64,000 bases of DNA from Massilia eburnea (GCF_009720745.1 NZ_WNKX01000012.1:1-64000); one strand, 5' to 3'; shown: positions 47,780 through 57,707, numbered from the stretch's first letter. Made by a program: numbers and translations. The notes: generated by a model not told the origin, from the sequence alone.

Positions 47780-49191
47780 ATGCGTCCGCCCCTGCTGGCC
47801 ATAGTAATCGCCACGGTCCTGGCGCCGGCCCTGGCCCGCGCCGAGGTCGGCAAAGACTGCCACCTGCCCGGTACCGAAGAAGCCCTGCACTGCATCCGGC
47901 TGACTGTGCCGCTTGACCACCATGCGCCCGGCGCCGCCATCAACCTGCATGTGGCCGTGGCCCCGGCCCTGCGTGAATCGGCCCGGCGCGACCCGCTGTT
48001 CCTGCTGGCCGGCGGCCCGGGCGAAGCAGGCTCGGACCTGGTGCCGCTGCTGAATTCGACTTTCCGCAAAATCCGCGCGACACGCGACATCGTCCTGATC
48101 GACCAGCGCGGCACCGGCCTGTCCGGCAAGCTCGATTGCAAACCAGGCAAGAATTCCGAAACTGCCACTGAAGACGAACTGCTCGAGCAGACCCGCGCCT
48201 GCATCAAGGGCCTGAACAAACATTTCAATTTTTATACGACGGAGCAGGCCGCGCGTGATATCGAGTCCGTGCGCAGCGCGCTTGGCTATGGCCGCATCAA
48301 TGTCTGGGGCGGCTCCTATGGCAGCCGCCTGGCCCAGACTTACGCCCGGCTGTTTCCCGGCAGCGTGCGCGCCATGATCCTGGATGGCGTGGCAGCGCCC
48401 GACCAGGTGGTGCCGGCCGGCGCCCACGACGCCCAGGCCGCGCTGGACGCCCTGTTCAAGCAGTGCGCCGACGACCGGGTGTGCGCGGCAGCCTTCCCCA
48501 ACCTGCGCGCCGAGTTCCAGTCGCTGACCATGCGCCTGACGGCGTCGCCGGCCTCGCTCAACCTGCCCGATCCGCGTACCGCAGAAAACAGCAGGATCAC
48601 GATGACCAATATGCGCTTTGTCGGCACGGTGCAGAACATCCTGTATTCGCAGGCAGACAGCCGGCGCCTGCCCTTCCTGATCCACAGCGCTTACCAGGAC
48701 CGCTGGCAGCCCTTCATCGCCCGCAGCAATATCGCGCGCGATTTCGCCTCCGAAGGTCCGGCCATGCCGCTGCACCTGGCGGTGGTCTGCGCCGAAGACT
48801 TTCCGCGCCTGACGCCGCAATTGCTGGAAGAAGACACCAAGGGTTCCTTCCTCAGTCCGGCGCACATCATGCGCATCGGGAAAATGTGCGACGCCATGGG
48901 CGTACCGGCCGTGCCTTACAAGGAGCCGGCAATGATCGAGGCGCCGGTGCTGCTGCTGTCCGGCGCCCTCGATCCGGTCACGCCGCCGCGCCGCGCCGAA
49001 GCGGCCCGCAAGTACATGAGAAACGCGCAGCACCTGGTGGTCAAGAATGCCGGCCATATCGTTTCCCCGCTCGGCTGCGCGCCACGTTTGCTGCGCGAAT
49101 TCCTCGACCAGCCTGCGGCGCCGGTGAAAGCCAACTGCCTCAGCGAAATCCCTGCTCCGACCTTCCAGCTGAATAGCGCGGGACCACAACC

Positions 49192-49195
<4 letters not shown>
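47780..49195 (+). CDS. Secreted alpha/beta hydrolase (TAP-like peptidase family)
   Basis: A 471-residue periplasmic hydrolase with a signal peptide (MRPPLLAIVIATVLAPALARA). The oxyanion segment LLAGGPGEAGSDLVP, the nucleophile elbow NVWGGSYGSRLAQ, the acid in LLLSGALDPVTPP and the histidine in VVKNAGHIVSP complete the triad; the C-terminal part is the TAP-like domain of tripeptidyl/proline-type aminopeptidases. A peptidase is therefore likely, but an esterase is not excluded. AGAGGAGA precedes the ATG. The stop overlaps the ABC ATPase start by ATGA. Confidence 0.88.
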
Positions 49196-49922
<727 letters not shown>

Positions 49923-49926
<4 letters not shown>

Positions 49927-51107
49927 AGCTGAAATTCCCCATCGTACTGCGCAAGGAATTGAAGGAAACCCTGCGCGACCGCCGCGCCCTCAGCCTGCTG
50001 CTGCTGTTCGTTTTGATGTACCCGCTGCTGGTGGGCGGGGTACTGCAGCGGCAGATCGACCGCGCCACCAGGCCCGAACGCGAAGGCGTGGAACTGGCGG
50101 TGATCGGCAGCGAGCAGGCGCCCACCCTGATGAACCAGCTGCGCCAGCGCAACGTGACCATCACCGAACTGGAGCCCATGGGCGAGGAAGAAATCAATGC
50201 CCTGCTGCGGCGCCAGAACGTGGTCGCTGTACTGCGCCTGACGCCGGATTTCGTCGACAACTACCACGCCATGCGCCCCGCACGGGTCGAGCTGTGGTTC
50301 GATTCCGCCTCCGACAGTTCGCGCAAGCTCGATGAAATCGAATACGTGCTGCAGGACTACAGCCGCAACATCGCCGGCGCACGCCTGCTGGCGCATGGCG
50401 TATCGCCGGCCAACCTCAATCCCGTGCTGGTGCAGCGCTATGACACCGGCACCAGCGCCTCGCGTTCTGCCAACACCATCAGCACCTTGCTTGGTATCTT
50501 CTTCATCCCGGCCTTCATGTTTTGCATGAGTACCGCCGTCGACAGCACGGCAGGCGAGCGTGAACGCCGCTCGCTGGAAGTGCTGATGGCGCAACCTGTG
50601 CGCCCATCGGACCTGATCATCGGTAAATGGCTGGCCGCCTCGCTGCTGTCCATCGTCGGCATCACGCTGGAACTGGCGATCGCTCACGGTATCTTGAAAT
50701 GGCTGCCGCTGGAAGAAATCGGCCTGTCCTGGCGCCTGAGATGGAGCGACCTGGCCATGGTCTGCCTGGCCTCCGCTACCCTGTCGCTGTTTGCGGCGGC
50801 GCTGGAAATCGCATTGGCCATCAATGCCCGCTCCTTCAAGGAAGCCCAGACCCTGGTCAGCTTCACGATGATCGTGCCGCTGGTGCCGGTCATCCTGGTA
50901 CCGATGCTGAACCTGACCAATAAATGGTGGATGTACATGGTTCCCGTGTTGTCCAACCAGACCTTGCTGCGCGAGCTGGCCAAGGGACAGAGCATCGGTT
51001 TGCTGCCCTTCCTGCAAACCTTCTTCAGCAGCCTGCTGCTGGCCATGCTGTGCGTCTGGTATACCGAGCGGCGCATGAAGAGCGAGAAATACATGATGAC
51101 CGTATAA
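49923..51107 (+). CDS. ABC-2 type permease (NatB-like)
   Basis: A 394-residue permease: an N-terminal helix (RALSLLLLFVLMYPLLVGGV), a large extracytoplasmic domain (about 45-220), and five C-terminal helices (LGIFFIPAFMFCMSTAVDST, AGERERRSLEVLMAQPVRPS coupling helix, VSFTMIVPLVPVILVPMLNL, FLQTFFSSLLLAMLCVWY). The ERRSLEVL motif is the contact with the ATPase. It overlaps the ATPase gene by ATGA. Export of Na+ or an organic solute is inferred from the family only. Confidence 0.9.
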
Positions 51108-51137
51108 TGCCCGGACGGATTTTACGGAGATAAGTCG

Positions 51138-51560
51138 ATGGAAGTGAAAGTCAGCTGGAATGGCCCTTCGGGCATGAGTTTCCGCGCCCAGACGGGTTCT
51201 GGCCACATGGTGAACATGGACGGCGCGCCGGAAGGCGGCGGCCATAACCTGGCGCCGCGCCCGATGGAGATGGTGTTGCTGGGCACCGGCGGCTGCACCG
51301 CCTATGACGTGGTGCTGATCCTGAAAAAGGGCCGTGCAGACGTGCGCGGCTGCGAAGTGACCTTGCAGGCCGAGCGCGCCGAGACCGAGCCTAAGGTCTT
51401 CACCAAGATCAATTTCCACTTCACCGTTACCGGCAAGGACCTGAAGCCGGAAGTGGTGGACCGCGCGATCACCCTGTCCCACGACAAATACTGCTCCGCC
51501 AGCATCATGCTGGCCAAGACCGCGCAGATCACCCACACCTTCGACATTATCGAAGCCTGA
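51138..51560 (+). CDS. OsmC family protein
   Basis: A 140-residue protein of the OsmC/Ohr peroxidase family (YhfA-like branch). The two reactive cysteines are present in LLGTGGCTAYDVVLILKKGR and SHDKYCSASIMLAKTAQI, and the region EGGGHNLAPRPMEMV is typical. Predicted thiol peroxidase for organic hydroperoxides. CGGAGA precedes the ATG. It lies 30 bp after the NatB gene, possibly cotranscribed, and its last 14 bases overlap the convergent flavodoxin-fold gene. Confidence 0.92.
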   Translation: MEVKVSWNGPSGMSFRAQTGSGHMVNMDGAPEGGGHNLAPRPMEMVLLGTGGCTAYDVVLILKKGRADVRGCEVTLQAERAETEPKVFTKINFHFTVTGKDLKPEVVDRAITLSHDKYCSASIMLAKTAQITHTFDIIEA

Positions 51561-52107
51561 CCAGCGTTTCGGCGAAGTTCTGGCCGAACATCACAGCAGT
51601 CTTGATGTCGCCCGCGGCGAAATCGTCGCGCGGCGCGCCATGGCCGGCCTGCGCCATCATGCCCGACCACGAGCCGAGGCGGTTGGCCGCTTCTTCATAA
51701 GGCACGCCGAGCTGCTGTTCCGGCAGGATCGGATTACCCACCCATAGCATGCCGTGCTGCATGCAGAAGGTGAACATCGACATCAGCGTCGATTGCTTGT
51801 CGCCCGCCGGCAGCGATGACACCGTGAAGCCTGCCGCCAGCTTGCCCTTCAACTGCTGGTGGCGCCACATCTTGCCAGTGGCATCCATGAACGACTTGAA
51901 CACGCCCGACACGCCGCCCAGGTAGGTCGGCGAACCAAGCAGGAGGCCGTCGTATTGGGTCAGCGCTTCGGGCGCGCCGGCCAATTCCGAGGCCTTCAGC
52001 ACATGCACTTCCATGCCCGCCACTGCTTGCGCACCCGCCGCAACGTGGGAAGCGATATGCTCGGTATGGCCGTGGGAGCTGTGATAGATGACTGCGAGTT
52101 TTTTCAT
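51547..52107 (-). CDS. Flavodoxin-fold NAD(P)H-dependent oxidoreductase (WrbA-like)
   Basis: A 186-residue FMN protein: YHSSHGHTEHIASHVAAGAQ is the phosphate-binding loop, LLLGSPTYLGGVSGVFKSFM DATG the isoalloxazine loop. The family reduces quinones by two electrons or acts as an azoreductase. It overlaps the DUF2938 gene by ATGA and is the second gene of an operon driven from a MerR-type promoter at 52603-52633, so a redox- or quinone-responsive unit is plausible. The stop region overlaps OsmC by 14 bases. Confidence 0.9.
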   Translation of the reverse strand: MKKLAVIYHSSHGHTEHIASHVAAGAQAVAGMEVHVLKASELAGAPEALTQYDGLLLGSPTYLGGVSGVFKSFMDATGKMWRHQQLKGKLAAGFTVSSLPAGDKQSTLMSMFTFCMQHGMLWVGNPILPEQQLGVPYEEAANRLGSWSGMMAQAGHGAPRDDFAAGDIKTAVMFGQNFAETLVRLR

Positions 52108-52577
52108 GGTGCGATTCCTTTGACGATCAGAGCGGATAGATAAAGTCCCAGGCCGAAGACGGCGTGGTTGGCCAGGCTGCGCAGGCAGTTCTTCAACGGC
52201 GCAGGCGTTTTACTGGACGCCACGCCAAGGCCCATGGAGGGCTGCATGACGAACAGCGGCGCACCAACGGTGGCAATGCCAACCGCCAGTGCAGGGCCGA
52301 TGCTCGGCGCATGCAGCCAGCCGTTGCCGGCCACCGCCACCAGCGCAGCGGCAAACGCGATACCCGTTGCGTAGTGCACCAGCCAGCCCAGGGCCTGTTC
52401 GCCGCCCACCGCCGGCGAGGCGGCAATCGACTCATGCGCGAAGCGGCCTTGCGCAAGGTGTCCCGCCCAGCGGCCAATGAATGCCATGTTCATGGTCTTC
52501 ACGCCCATGCGCTTGAGGAGCATGAGCCACATGTCGAAAACGATGGTGGCGCCGATGCCGATGATGATGATCTCCAT
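52104..52577 (-). CDS. DUF2938 family membrane protein
   Basis: A 157-residue inner-membrane protein: MEIIIIGIGATIVFDMWLML as first helix, LVHYATGIAFAAALVAVAG, SIGPALAVGIATVGAPLFVM Q and FGLGLYLSALIVKGIAP, four helices in all, with the DUF2938 hallmark GRWAGHLAQGRFAHESI. Unknown function. AGGGAGA precedes the ATG. It is the first gene after the MerR operator and overlaps the oxidoreductase. Confidence 0.88.
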   Translation of the reverse strand: MEIIIIGIGATIVFDMWLMLLKRMGVKTMNMAFIGRWAGHLAQGRFAHESIAASPAVGGEQALGWLVHYATGIAFAAALVAVAGNGWLHAPSIGPALAVGIATVGAPLFVMQPSMGLGVASSKTPAPLKNCLRSLANHAVFGLGLYLSALIVKGIAP

Positions 52578-52602
52578 TGCAATCTCCCTGGTTGATGGGC
52601 AC

Positions 52603-52633
52603 ACTGTAGAAGTTGAAGTCAACTTCAAGTCAA
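52603..52633 (-). promoter_or_regulatory. MerR-type promoter/operator with 19-bp spacer
   Basis: On the minus strand TTGACT (52633-52628) and TACAGT (52608-52603) are separated by exactly 19 bp. The spacer is filled by a perfect inverted repeat GAAGTTGA-AG-TCAACTTC (52609-52626). This is the diagnostic layout of promoters that MerR proteins activate by untwisting. It drives the DUF2938-oxidoreductase operon and lies 10 bp from the divergent merR gene. Confidence 0.85.
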
Positions 52634-52643
52634 GGGATTTTTG

Positions 52644-53054
52644 ATGGATATCGCCGAAGTCGCGCAACGCTCGGGCATGGCCGCCTCGACGCTGCGGTTC
52701 TATGAAAAGAAAGGCTTGATCAAGCCCGCCGGCCGCAATGGCCTGAGGCGCACTTACGCCCCCGGCGTGCTCGACACGCTGGCCCTGATCGCACTCGGCC
52801 AGTCAGCCGGGCTGTCACTGGATGAAATAGGCAGCATGTTCACGCCCGACGGCGGCACCGCCATCGACCGCGGCTTCCTGTTAGCCAAGGCTGAAGAAAT
52901 CGATGCGCTGGCCAAGCGCCTGAAGGCCATGAGTGAAGGCTTGCGCCATGCTGCCGCCTGTCCCGCGCCAAGCCATGCCGAATGTCCTAAATTCCAGCGC
53001 CTGCTGAAAGCCGCTGCCTCCGGCGCCATCGAGCGCAGCTTGCATAAACATTGA
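52644..53054 (+). CDS. MerR-family transcriptional regulator
   Basis: A 136-residue regulator. Residues 1-70 are the MerR winged helix (MDIAEVAQRSGMAASTLRFY EKKGLI, RRTYAPGVLDTLALIALGQS), followed by a dimer coiled coil (LLAKAEEIDALAKRLKAMSE) and a C-terminal CPAPSHAECPKF with two cysteines that could bind metal or sense redox state. It is neither the SoxR CX2CXCX5C cluster nor the CueR pattern. Start ATG at 52644 (a TTG one codon earlier is possible). It is divergent from the operon it very likely controls. Confidence 0.92.
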   Translation: MDIAEVAQRSGMAASTLRFYEKKGLIKPAGRNGLRRTYAPGVLDTLALIALGQSAGLSLDEIGSMFTPDGGTAIDRGFLLAKAEEIDALAKRLKAMSEGLRHAAACPAPSHAECPKFQRLLKAAASGAIERSLHKH

Positions 53055-53208
53055 CGCGGTCATTCGCCTGCGACATCGCAACAATTGGTGATTATGTAGC
53101 CCGTTTTTTTTCCTATGCTGGAACGACTCAGGATGGCGGACCGCGGCCCCAGAGCCGCCGCGTTCCGTGTTGTTGGTCATGCTGCTCTCCCCTCACAAAG
53201 GAATGGTT

Positions 53209-55125
53209 ATGACAACAGAAATCACTTTTGGCCAGCTACGCACCCAACTCAAATCCACTAATGCAAGGTGGTCGATCGGCCCAGCCAAAGCCGATTCCGA
53301 GGTTGTGCCGACCCACCATCTCGGCGGTAGAATCGACAACCTGGTCTTGCGCGAACAAGCGCGTCCGATCGATTTCGCCAAACTGCTGGCGGTGCCGCCC
53401 ACCAATCCATTACTGAACGAACGCCGGCGTGCGCTGAATCTGCCTGCGCAAAAGCAGGTGCGCTCTTTCCCTGTCCTCCATGGCATCACGGCCGGCCCGC
53501 CGGTTGGCGGTTCAGGCGGTGCACCGGCGGTGGTGGACTGGCGCAATCGCGGCTGGCCATGGCTGTGCACCGTGCAAAACCAGGTCGGGGAAAACTGCTG
53601 GGCGATGGCGGCGACCGCGCTGGTGGAGACCATGGTACGTATCAACCATGGAGTCTGGAGCAAGCGCTCGGAAGGCGACGTCCACGATGGCATGGGCGCG
53701 CACATCGATGACGGCGGCAGCGCGCAGGCAGCACTGGACTGGATCAAGACGCATGGACTCACCGACTGGGACGACTACCCCACGCAAGCCAAGCTGCCCT
53801 ATGTGACGGCGCCCGACCGTGGCGGACGCACCGTGAAGATCGGCGACTACACGGTGATCGGCGACATCGCACAGCAAAAGCAATGGCTCGACGCGGTCGG
53901 TCCCTTGATCACCTGGTTCGATGTATGGCATGACTTTGATGCCTTCTACAACACGCCCGATTCTGCGGTCTACCACTGGCAGGAATACCTGTCGCCCGGA
54001 GTAAAAAACTATGAGCGCGGCGGCCACTTCATGCTGGTGGTCGGCTACGATGATCACCTGGGCTGCTGGATTTGCCGCAATTCCTGGGGCAGCAATTTCG
54101 GCCATGACGGCTACATCCGCGTTGCCTATGGCGATGCTCATTCCGGCATCGACAAGTATGCGCGCATCGGCCTGTCCAACACGAACCCCGATCCCTGGAC
54201 CAAGCGCCGCCTGCACAACGGCGGCATGATCGAAAGCGGCGATGGCGCCGCACACCGCAATTTCGAGCTGATGGCGCTTGCCGCCAACCATTCGGTGGTG
54301 CACTGGTGGCGCGATGGCTCCAGCCTGGCCTGGGCCAAGGAAGCCACCCTGGCTAACGACGCTGCAAGCTTCCCCACCCTGACCGGCACCACCTACAACC
54401 GCAATTTCGAATTCATCTATCGGACCACCGGCAACCGCCTGCACCATTGGTTCTTCGACCAGGCGAGCAACAGCTGGAAGGACGGCGGTATCTTCGGCCC
54501 GGCCGATGCCGACGGTACGCCAGCTTTCCTGCAAAGCAATTTCGGTGAACCGGGCAATTTCGAAGTTGTCGTCAAGACCAAGGACGGCCGCCTGGCGCAT
54601 TGGTGGCGCATTAACGGCTCACCCTGGACATGGAAGGAGAGCGCGCGCTTCGGCAGTGACATCGCCGCCAGCGGCCCGACCCTGGTGCAAAGCCATTACG
54701 CCAAATCCGGCAACCTGGAGTTGGTGGCCGCCCGTACGGACGGCCGCATGCAGCACTTCTGGCGCGACGACATCGGCGGTACCGGCTGGCACGCAGGCGT
54801 GATCTTCGGTGTGGAAGTTGGCTCGGCGCCAGTGATGATCGAGGGACAGTACGGCGCCGGCAATGAAAACGCGATCGGCAACTTCGAGTTGTGTGTGGCG
54901 GTCAACGGACGGGTCCAGCACTGGTGGCGCAACAACCAGGGTGGCGGCATCTGGTCCAAGAGCGCCGAATTCGGCAGCAACGTGCGCAGCGTGATCGCCT
55001 TGCTGGAGGGCAGCTTCGGCTTCGACCTGGAAGTCGTGGTGGAACGGGCCGACGCCCAGCTGCAGCATTACTGGCGCGATGGAGGCGGCTGGCACGCAGG
55101 GCCGATTATTGGTCCCACCGTGTAG
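53209..55125 (+). CDS. Papain-like (C1A) cysteine protease with six-repeat lectin-like propeller
   Basis: A 638-residue protein. Residues about 1-105 are propeptide-like. The C1 peptidase domain (about 107-320) has VQNQVGENCWAMAATALVET with catalytic Cys130, GGHFMLVVGYDD with His273 and CRNSWGSNFGHDGYI with Asn291. Residues about 330-638 hold six repeats of about 50 residues, each with an N(F/L)E-type strand and an H(W/F/Y)W motif (NFELMALAANHSVVHWWRDG, NLELVAARTDGRMQHFW, and so on), as in DUF346/PLL-type propeller lectins. No signal peptide is seen. AAAGGA precedes this ATG; an in-frame ATG two codons earlier is possible. Confidence 0.85.
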   Translation: MTTEITFGQLRTQLKSTNARWSIGPAKADSEVVPTHHLGGRIDNLVLREQARPIDFAKLLAVPPTNPLLNERRRALNLPAQKQVRSFPVLHGITAGPPVGGSGGAPAVVDWRNRGWPWLCTVQNQVGENCWAMAATALVETMVRINHGVWSKRSEGDVHDGMGAHIDDGGSAQAALDWIKTHGLTDWDDYPTQAKLPYVTAPDRGGRTVKIGDYTVIGDIAQQKQWLDAVGPLITWFDVWHDFDAFYNTPDSAVYHWQEYLSPGVKNYERGGHFMLVVGYDDHLGCWICRNSWGSNFGHDGYIRVAYGDAHSGIDKYARIGLSNTNPDPWTKRRLHNGGMIESGDGAAHRNFELMALAANHSVVHWWRDGSSLAWAKEATLANDAASFPTLTGTTYNRNFEFIYRTTGNRLHHWFFDQASNSWKDGGIFGPADADGTPAFLQSNFGEPGNFEVVVKTKDGRLAHWWRINGSPWTWKESARFGSDIAASGPTLVQSHYAKSGNLELVAARTDGRMQHFWRDDIGGTGWHAGVIFGVEVGSAPVMIEGQYGAGNENAIGNFELCVAVNGRVQHWWRNNQGGGIWSKSAEFGSNVRSVIALLEGSFGFDLEVVVERADAQLQHYWRDGGGWHAGPIIGPTV

Positions 55126-55245
55126 TGTAGTGCCGGGCGGGAGGCGATGCTGCCGCCCCGCCTCGGTGAGAATGTGCGCATTTTGCTGCCATGCAGGATG
55201 CTATCCTTTGGGGTTTATTAAAATAACTCCAAAGGGGAAATAACA

Positions 55246-56097
55246 ATGAAGGTCCGTAACTGGGTTCTCGCGCTCGCGCTGATGCCGCTGTTCGCCATGG
55301 CGCAGGAAATGACGCCCGACCAGCGCCGCGCGGAATTCGCCAAGCTGGATTGGCACGTCGGCCCGAAGTCTGAAGCCATTGCCGGTAAAGCTACGCTGAA
55401 AACGCCAAGCGACAAAGTACAATTCCTGGACGAGAAGAACTCGCGCCGCTTTCTCGAGCTGACCGGCAACCTGCCGGATAACGGCAACTTCATCGTCCAC
55501 GATTCCGAAGGCGACTGGTGGGCGGACTTTTCCTTCGACCCAAGCGGCTATGTGAAAGACGGCGAAAAAATCGACGCTGACGCGCTGCTGAAGACGTTGA
55601 AGGAAGGCGACGAACCATCCAACGAGGAACGCAAACGCCTTGGCCTGGGTGAACTGCACACCGAAGGCTGGTATGTCCGGCCGCATTACGATGAAAAGAC
55701 CAAGCAGCTTGAGTGGGGCCTGAAACTGCGCTCGGAAGAGGGGGTAACCCTCAATTACACCATCCGAATGCTGGGCCGCAGCGGCGTGATGAGCGCGACC
55801 CTGGTGTCTTCGCCGGAAACGCTGGATGCCGACGTTGCCAGCTTCCGCAAAGTGCTGGCCGGCTTTGAATACAATGATGGCGAGCGCTATTCCGAATTCC
55901 GGGCCGGCGACCACGTTGCCGAATTCGGCCTCGCTGCACTGATCACCGGCGGCGCCGCCGTCATCGCGACCAAGAAAGGCTTCTGGGCTGCGGCCGCCCT
56001 GTTCCTGGCCAAGATGTGGAAGCTTGTCGCAGTCGGTGCAGTGGCAGTCGGCACCGGCATCAAGTCCTTCTTCAAGAAGAAAGAAAGCAGCAATTGA
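55246..56097 (+). CDS. DUF2167 domain-containing membrane protein
   Basis: A 283-residue protein with a signal peptide (MKVRNWVLALALMPLFAMAQ), a soluble domain with DUF2167 features (LDEKNSRRFLELTGNLPDNG, NFIVHDSEGDWWADFSFDPSGYV, LHTEGWYVRPHYDEKTKQLE WGL, LNYTIRMLGRSGVMSATLV), and two C-terminal helices (LAALITGGAAVIATKKGFWA, LAKMWKLVAVGAVAVGTGI). Members sit near quorum or cell-envelope genes but have no proven role. AAGGGGAAA precedes the ATG. Its TGA overlaps a TTG start of the next gene. Confidence 0.88.
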   Translation: MKVRNWVLALALMPLFAMAQEMTPDQRRAEFAKLDWHVGPKSEAIAGKATLKTPSDKVQFLDEKNSRRFLELTGNLPDNGNFIVHDSEGDWWADFSFDPSGYVKDGEKIDADALLKTLKEGDEPSNEERKRLGLGELHTEGWYVRPHYDEKTKQLEWGLKLRSEEGVTLNYTIRMLGRSGVMSATLVSSPETLDADVASFRKVLAGFEYNDGERYSEFRAGDHVAEFGLAALITGGAAVIATKKGFWAAAALFLAKMWKLVAVGAVAVGTGIKSFFKKKESSN

Positions 56098-56834
56098 TCC
56101 AGCTTCACGCCGAGGCCTTGCTGGTAGCGGCCATGCTTGTCCTGTACCTGTACGACTCGGCGCAGCTGCTGTATTCAAACGAAGGCGTACTGGCGGCCAC
56201 GCTCGGCGGCCGCTGGTCGCTGCATTTCGGGGCAGAGCACTACACCTTGCGCGGCAAGCAGCCCTTCATACCCAATCCGCTACTGCCGCATCGCCCTGTA
56301 TTCCTGCTCCACTGGAAGCAGCAACTCCCCGCCGCTAAAGGCGCCCCTCAACGCTGGACGCCGCCGCCACTCGGCCCTTACAAAGTGTTGGCTCCGTTGG
56401 TATGGTTGATGGCGCTGGCCTTGTTCGGGTTGATTCCCGCCGGCCTCTTCACCCGCTATGGCAACAGCGCCGTCGCCGCCGGCATCCTTCTGTTTTACGC
56501 GAGCGCCCTGCTTGCGCTGGCTGTTGTCTGGTTCAAGCGCCACGCTTTGCAGTTGAGCCCGCGCCAAGTCGGCGCTTTGGCATTCGAGTCACTCACCTGC
56601 CCACCGTTCGCACTGAACCTTATCCGCCATATCAGCTGGAACGTGCGCCCCACCGAAGACCTGGTGTCCGCCAGCCGCCGCCTGCTGCGTAAGGATAACT
56701 GGAGCGTTACCCTGCCGGCCGTCATCAAGCGCATTGACAACGCACTCGCCTACGAAGACGAAGGCACCCCGCGCGCTCAAACCCTGACCGAATTCCAGGC
56801 ATCTCTCACCCGCGAATTAAATTCGCTCGCTTGA
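56094..56834 (+). CDS. Hypothetical membrane protein coupled to DUF2167, 246 aa
   Basis: Unrecognised family. Three hydrophobic segments are visible: LLVAAMLVLYLYDSAQLLYS near the N-terminus, VLAPLVWLMALALFGLIPAG and SAVAAGILLFYASALLALAV VWF. The C-terminal third is soluble and charged (RLLRKDNWSVTLPAVIKRID, LTEFQASLTRELNSLA). The proposed start is a TTG overlapping the DUF2167 TGA (TTGA); an ATG 13 codons later (56133) is the alternative, but it would cut the first helix. Partnership with DUF2167 is likely from the coupling. Confidence 0.7.
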   Translation: MIQLHAEALLVAAMLVLYLYDSAQLLYSNEGVLAATLGGRWSLHFGAEHYTLRGKQPFIPNPLLPHRPVFLLHWKQQLPAAKGAPQRWTPPPLGPYKVLAPLVWLMALALFGLIPAGLFTRYGNSAVAAGILLFYASALLALAVVWFKRHALQLSPRQVGALAFESLTCPPFALNLIRHISWNVRPTEDLVSASRRLLRKDNWSVTLPAVIKRIDNALAYEDEGTPRAQTLTEFQASLTRELNSLA

Positions 56835-56924
56835 GCGGAACTTTCCGCATCCATTCCTGTCCAACTTCAAAGCTTCCCGCCGCAAACTGCGGCAGAGTCT
56901 AACCACTGCCGAGCGTGGGGAGTG

Positions 56925-57173
56925 ATGGACTACGAACCGAGCATCGTAAAGCTAGAGGCAATGGTGGATACTTTAAAGGAAGAGCTGGCTCTTCTTCGTG
57001 GCACAGTCGCCGCACTTGATCGCAAAGTCGACGAAGGATTCCGAGAAATGCGCGCCGAACAACTTCAGCTGCGTCGAGACTTTGAAAAGCTAATTGATTG
57101 GGTCGCCGGGTTGACCGTAACGAACGTGCTGACCATCGTCGGGTTGACGCTGAAGATTGCTGGCTTATTTTGA
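56925..57173 (+). CDS. Small coiled-coil protein with C-terminal membrane helix, 82 aa
   Basis: MDYEPSIVKLEAMVDTLKEE leads into heptads (LALLRGTVAALDRKVDEGFR EMRAEQLQLRRDFEKLIDWV) and a final hydrophobic tail ([20 protein letters not shown]). The pattern resembles DUF1640-like or prophage-derived coiled-coil tail-anchored proteins, but I cannot name a family. GGGGAG precedes the ATG. The last 9 bases overlap the convergent lipoprotein gene. Confidence 0.6.
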   Translation: MDYEPSIVKLEAMVDTLKEELALLRGTVAALDRKVDEGFREMRAEQLQLRRDFEKLIDWVAGLTVTNVLTIVGLTLKIAGLF

Positions 57174-57707
57174 TCTTGCAGTCTCGACGAGCTTCACCCA
57201 GTCGCGCTTGGGCGGGAAGCCAACGCTGTTGACGAAGTTGTCGAGGCTCTTGATCATTGCATCCGGCTCGGCCTCGCCGATTGCGGACTGCCATTGAATG
57301 TCGCCGCATTGAAAGCAGATCTCAACCTGGTTCACACGTTTGCCAGCGATATAGAATTCCAGCCGGTGGTGCGCTTCAAATGTGCAGGCAGATGCAATGC
57401 CCGAAGACTTCGGGTCTGTCGACGCGACAGTGCCGATCAGCTGCTGCTTTTGCTGGGTATTTAGCTCTAGGCTCCGGTACACAATCTCCGGCAAGGCGCT
57501 GAGTTCCGCATCGTGTTGGGACCAATACCCGACGTCTGAATACAAGTCGTCGTACCAATGGGAATGCTCGACCAGCACTACCCGGTAGGCGCGCGCTACC
57601 AAGCTCGCAAAGGCGGTTTGATAAGGCCCGGGTGACGGCTTGCATCCCGCTGCCAGCATGAGCAGGCAGCCAAGGGCAAGCTTCTTCCAGGACAGCACTG
57701 GCGTCAA
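57165..57707 (-). CDS. Hypothetical lipoprotein, 180 aa
   Basis: The signal [20 protein letters not shown] ends with lipobox LAAGC, so Cys22 is lipid-modified. The mature part is mixed alpha/beta ([53 protein letters not shown]) with three further cysteines. Family unknown. The start is a TTG overlapping the coq7 TGA (TTGA); a GTG three codons later is possible. Lower GC than coq7. It probably rides on the coq7 transcript. Confidence 0.7.
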   Translation of the reverse strand: MTPVLSWKKLALGCLLMLAAGCKPSPGPYQTAFASLVARAYRVVLVEHSHWYDDLYSDVGYWSQHDAELSALPEIVYRSLELNTQQKQQLIGTVASTDPKSSGIASACTFEAHHRLEFYIAGKRVNQVEICFQCGDIQWQSAIGEAEPDAMIKSLDNFVNSVGFPPKRDWVKLVETARSK

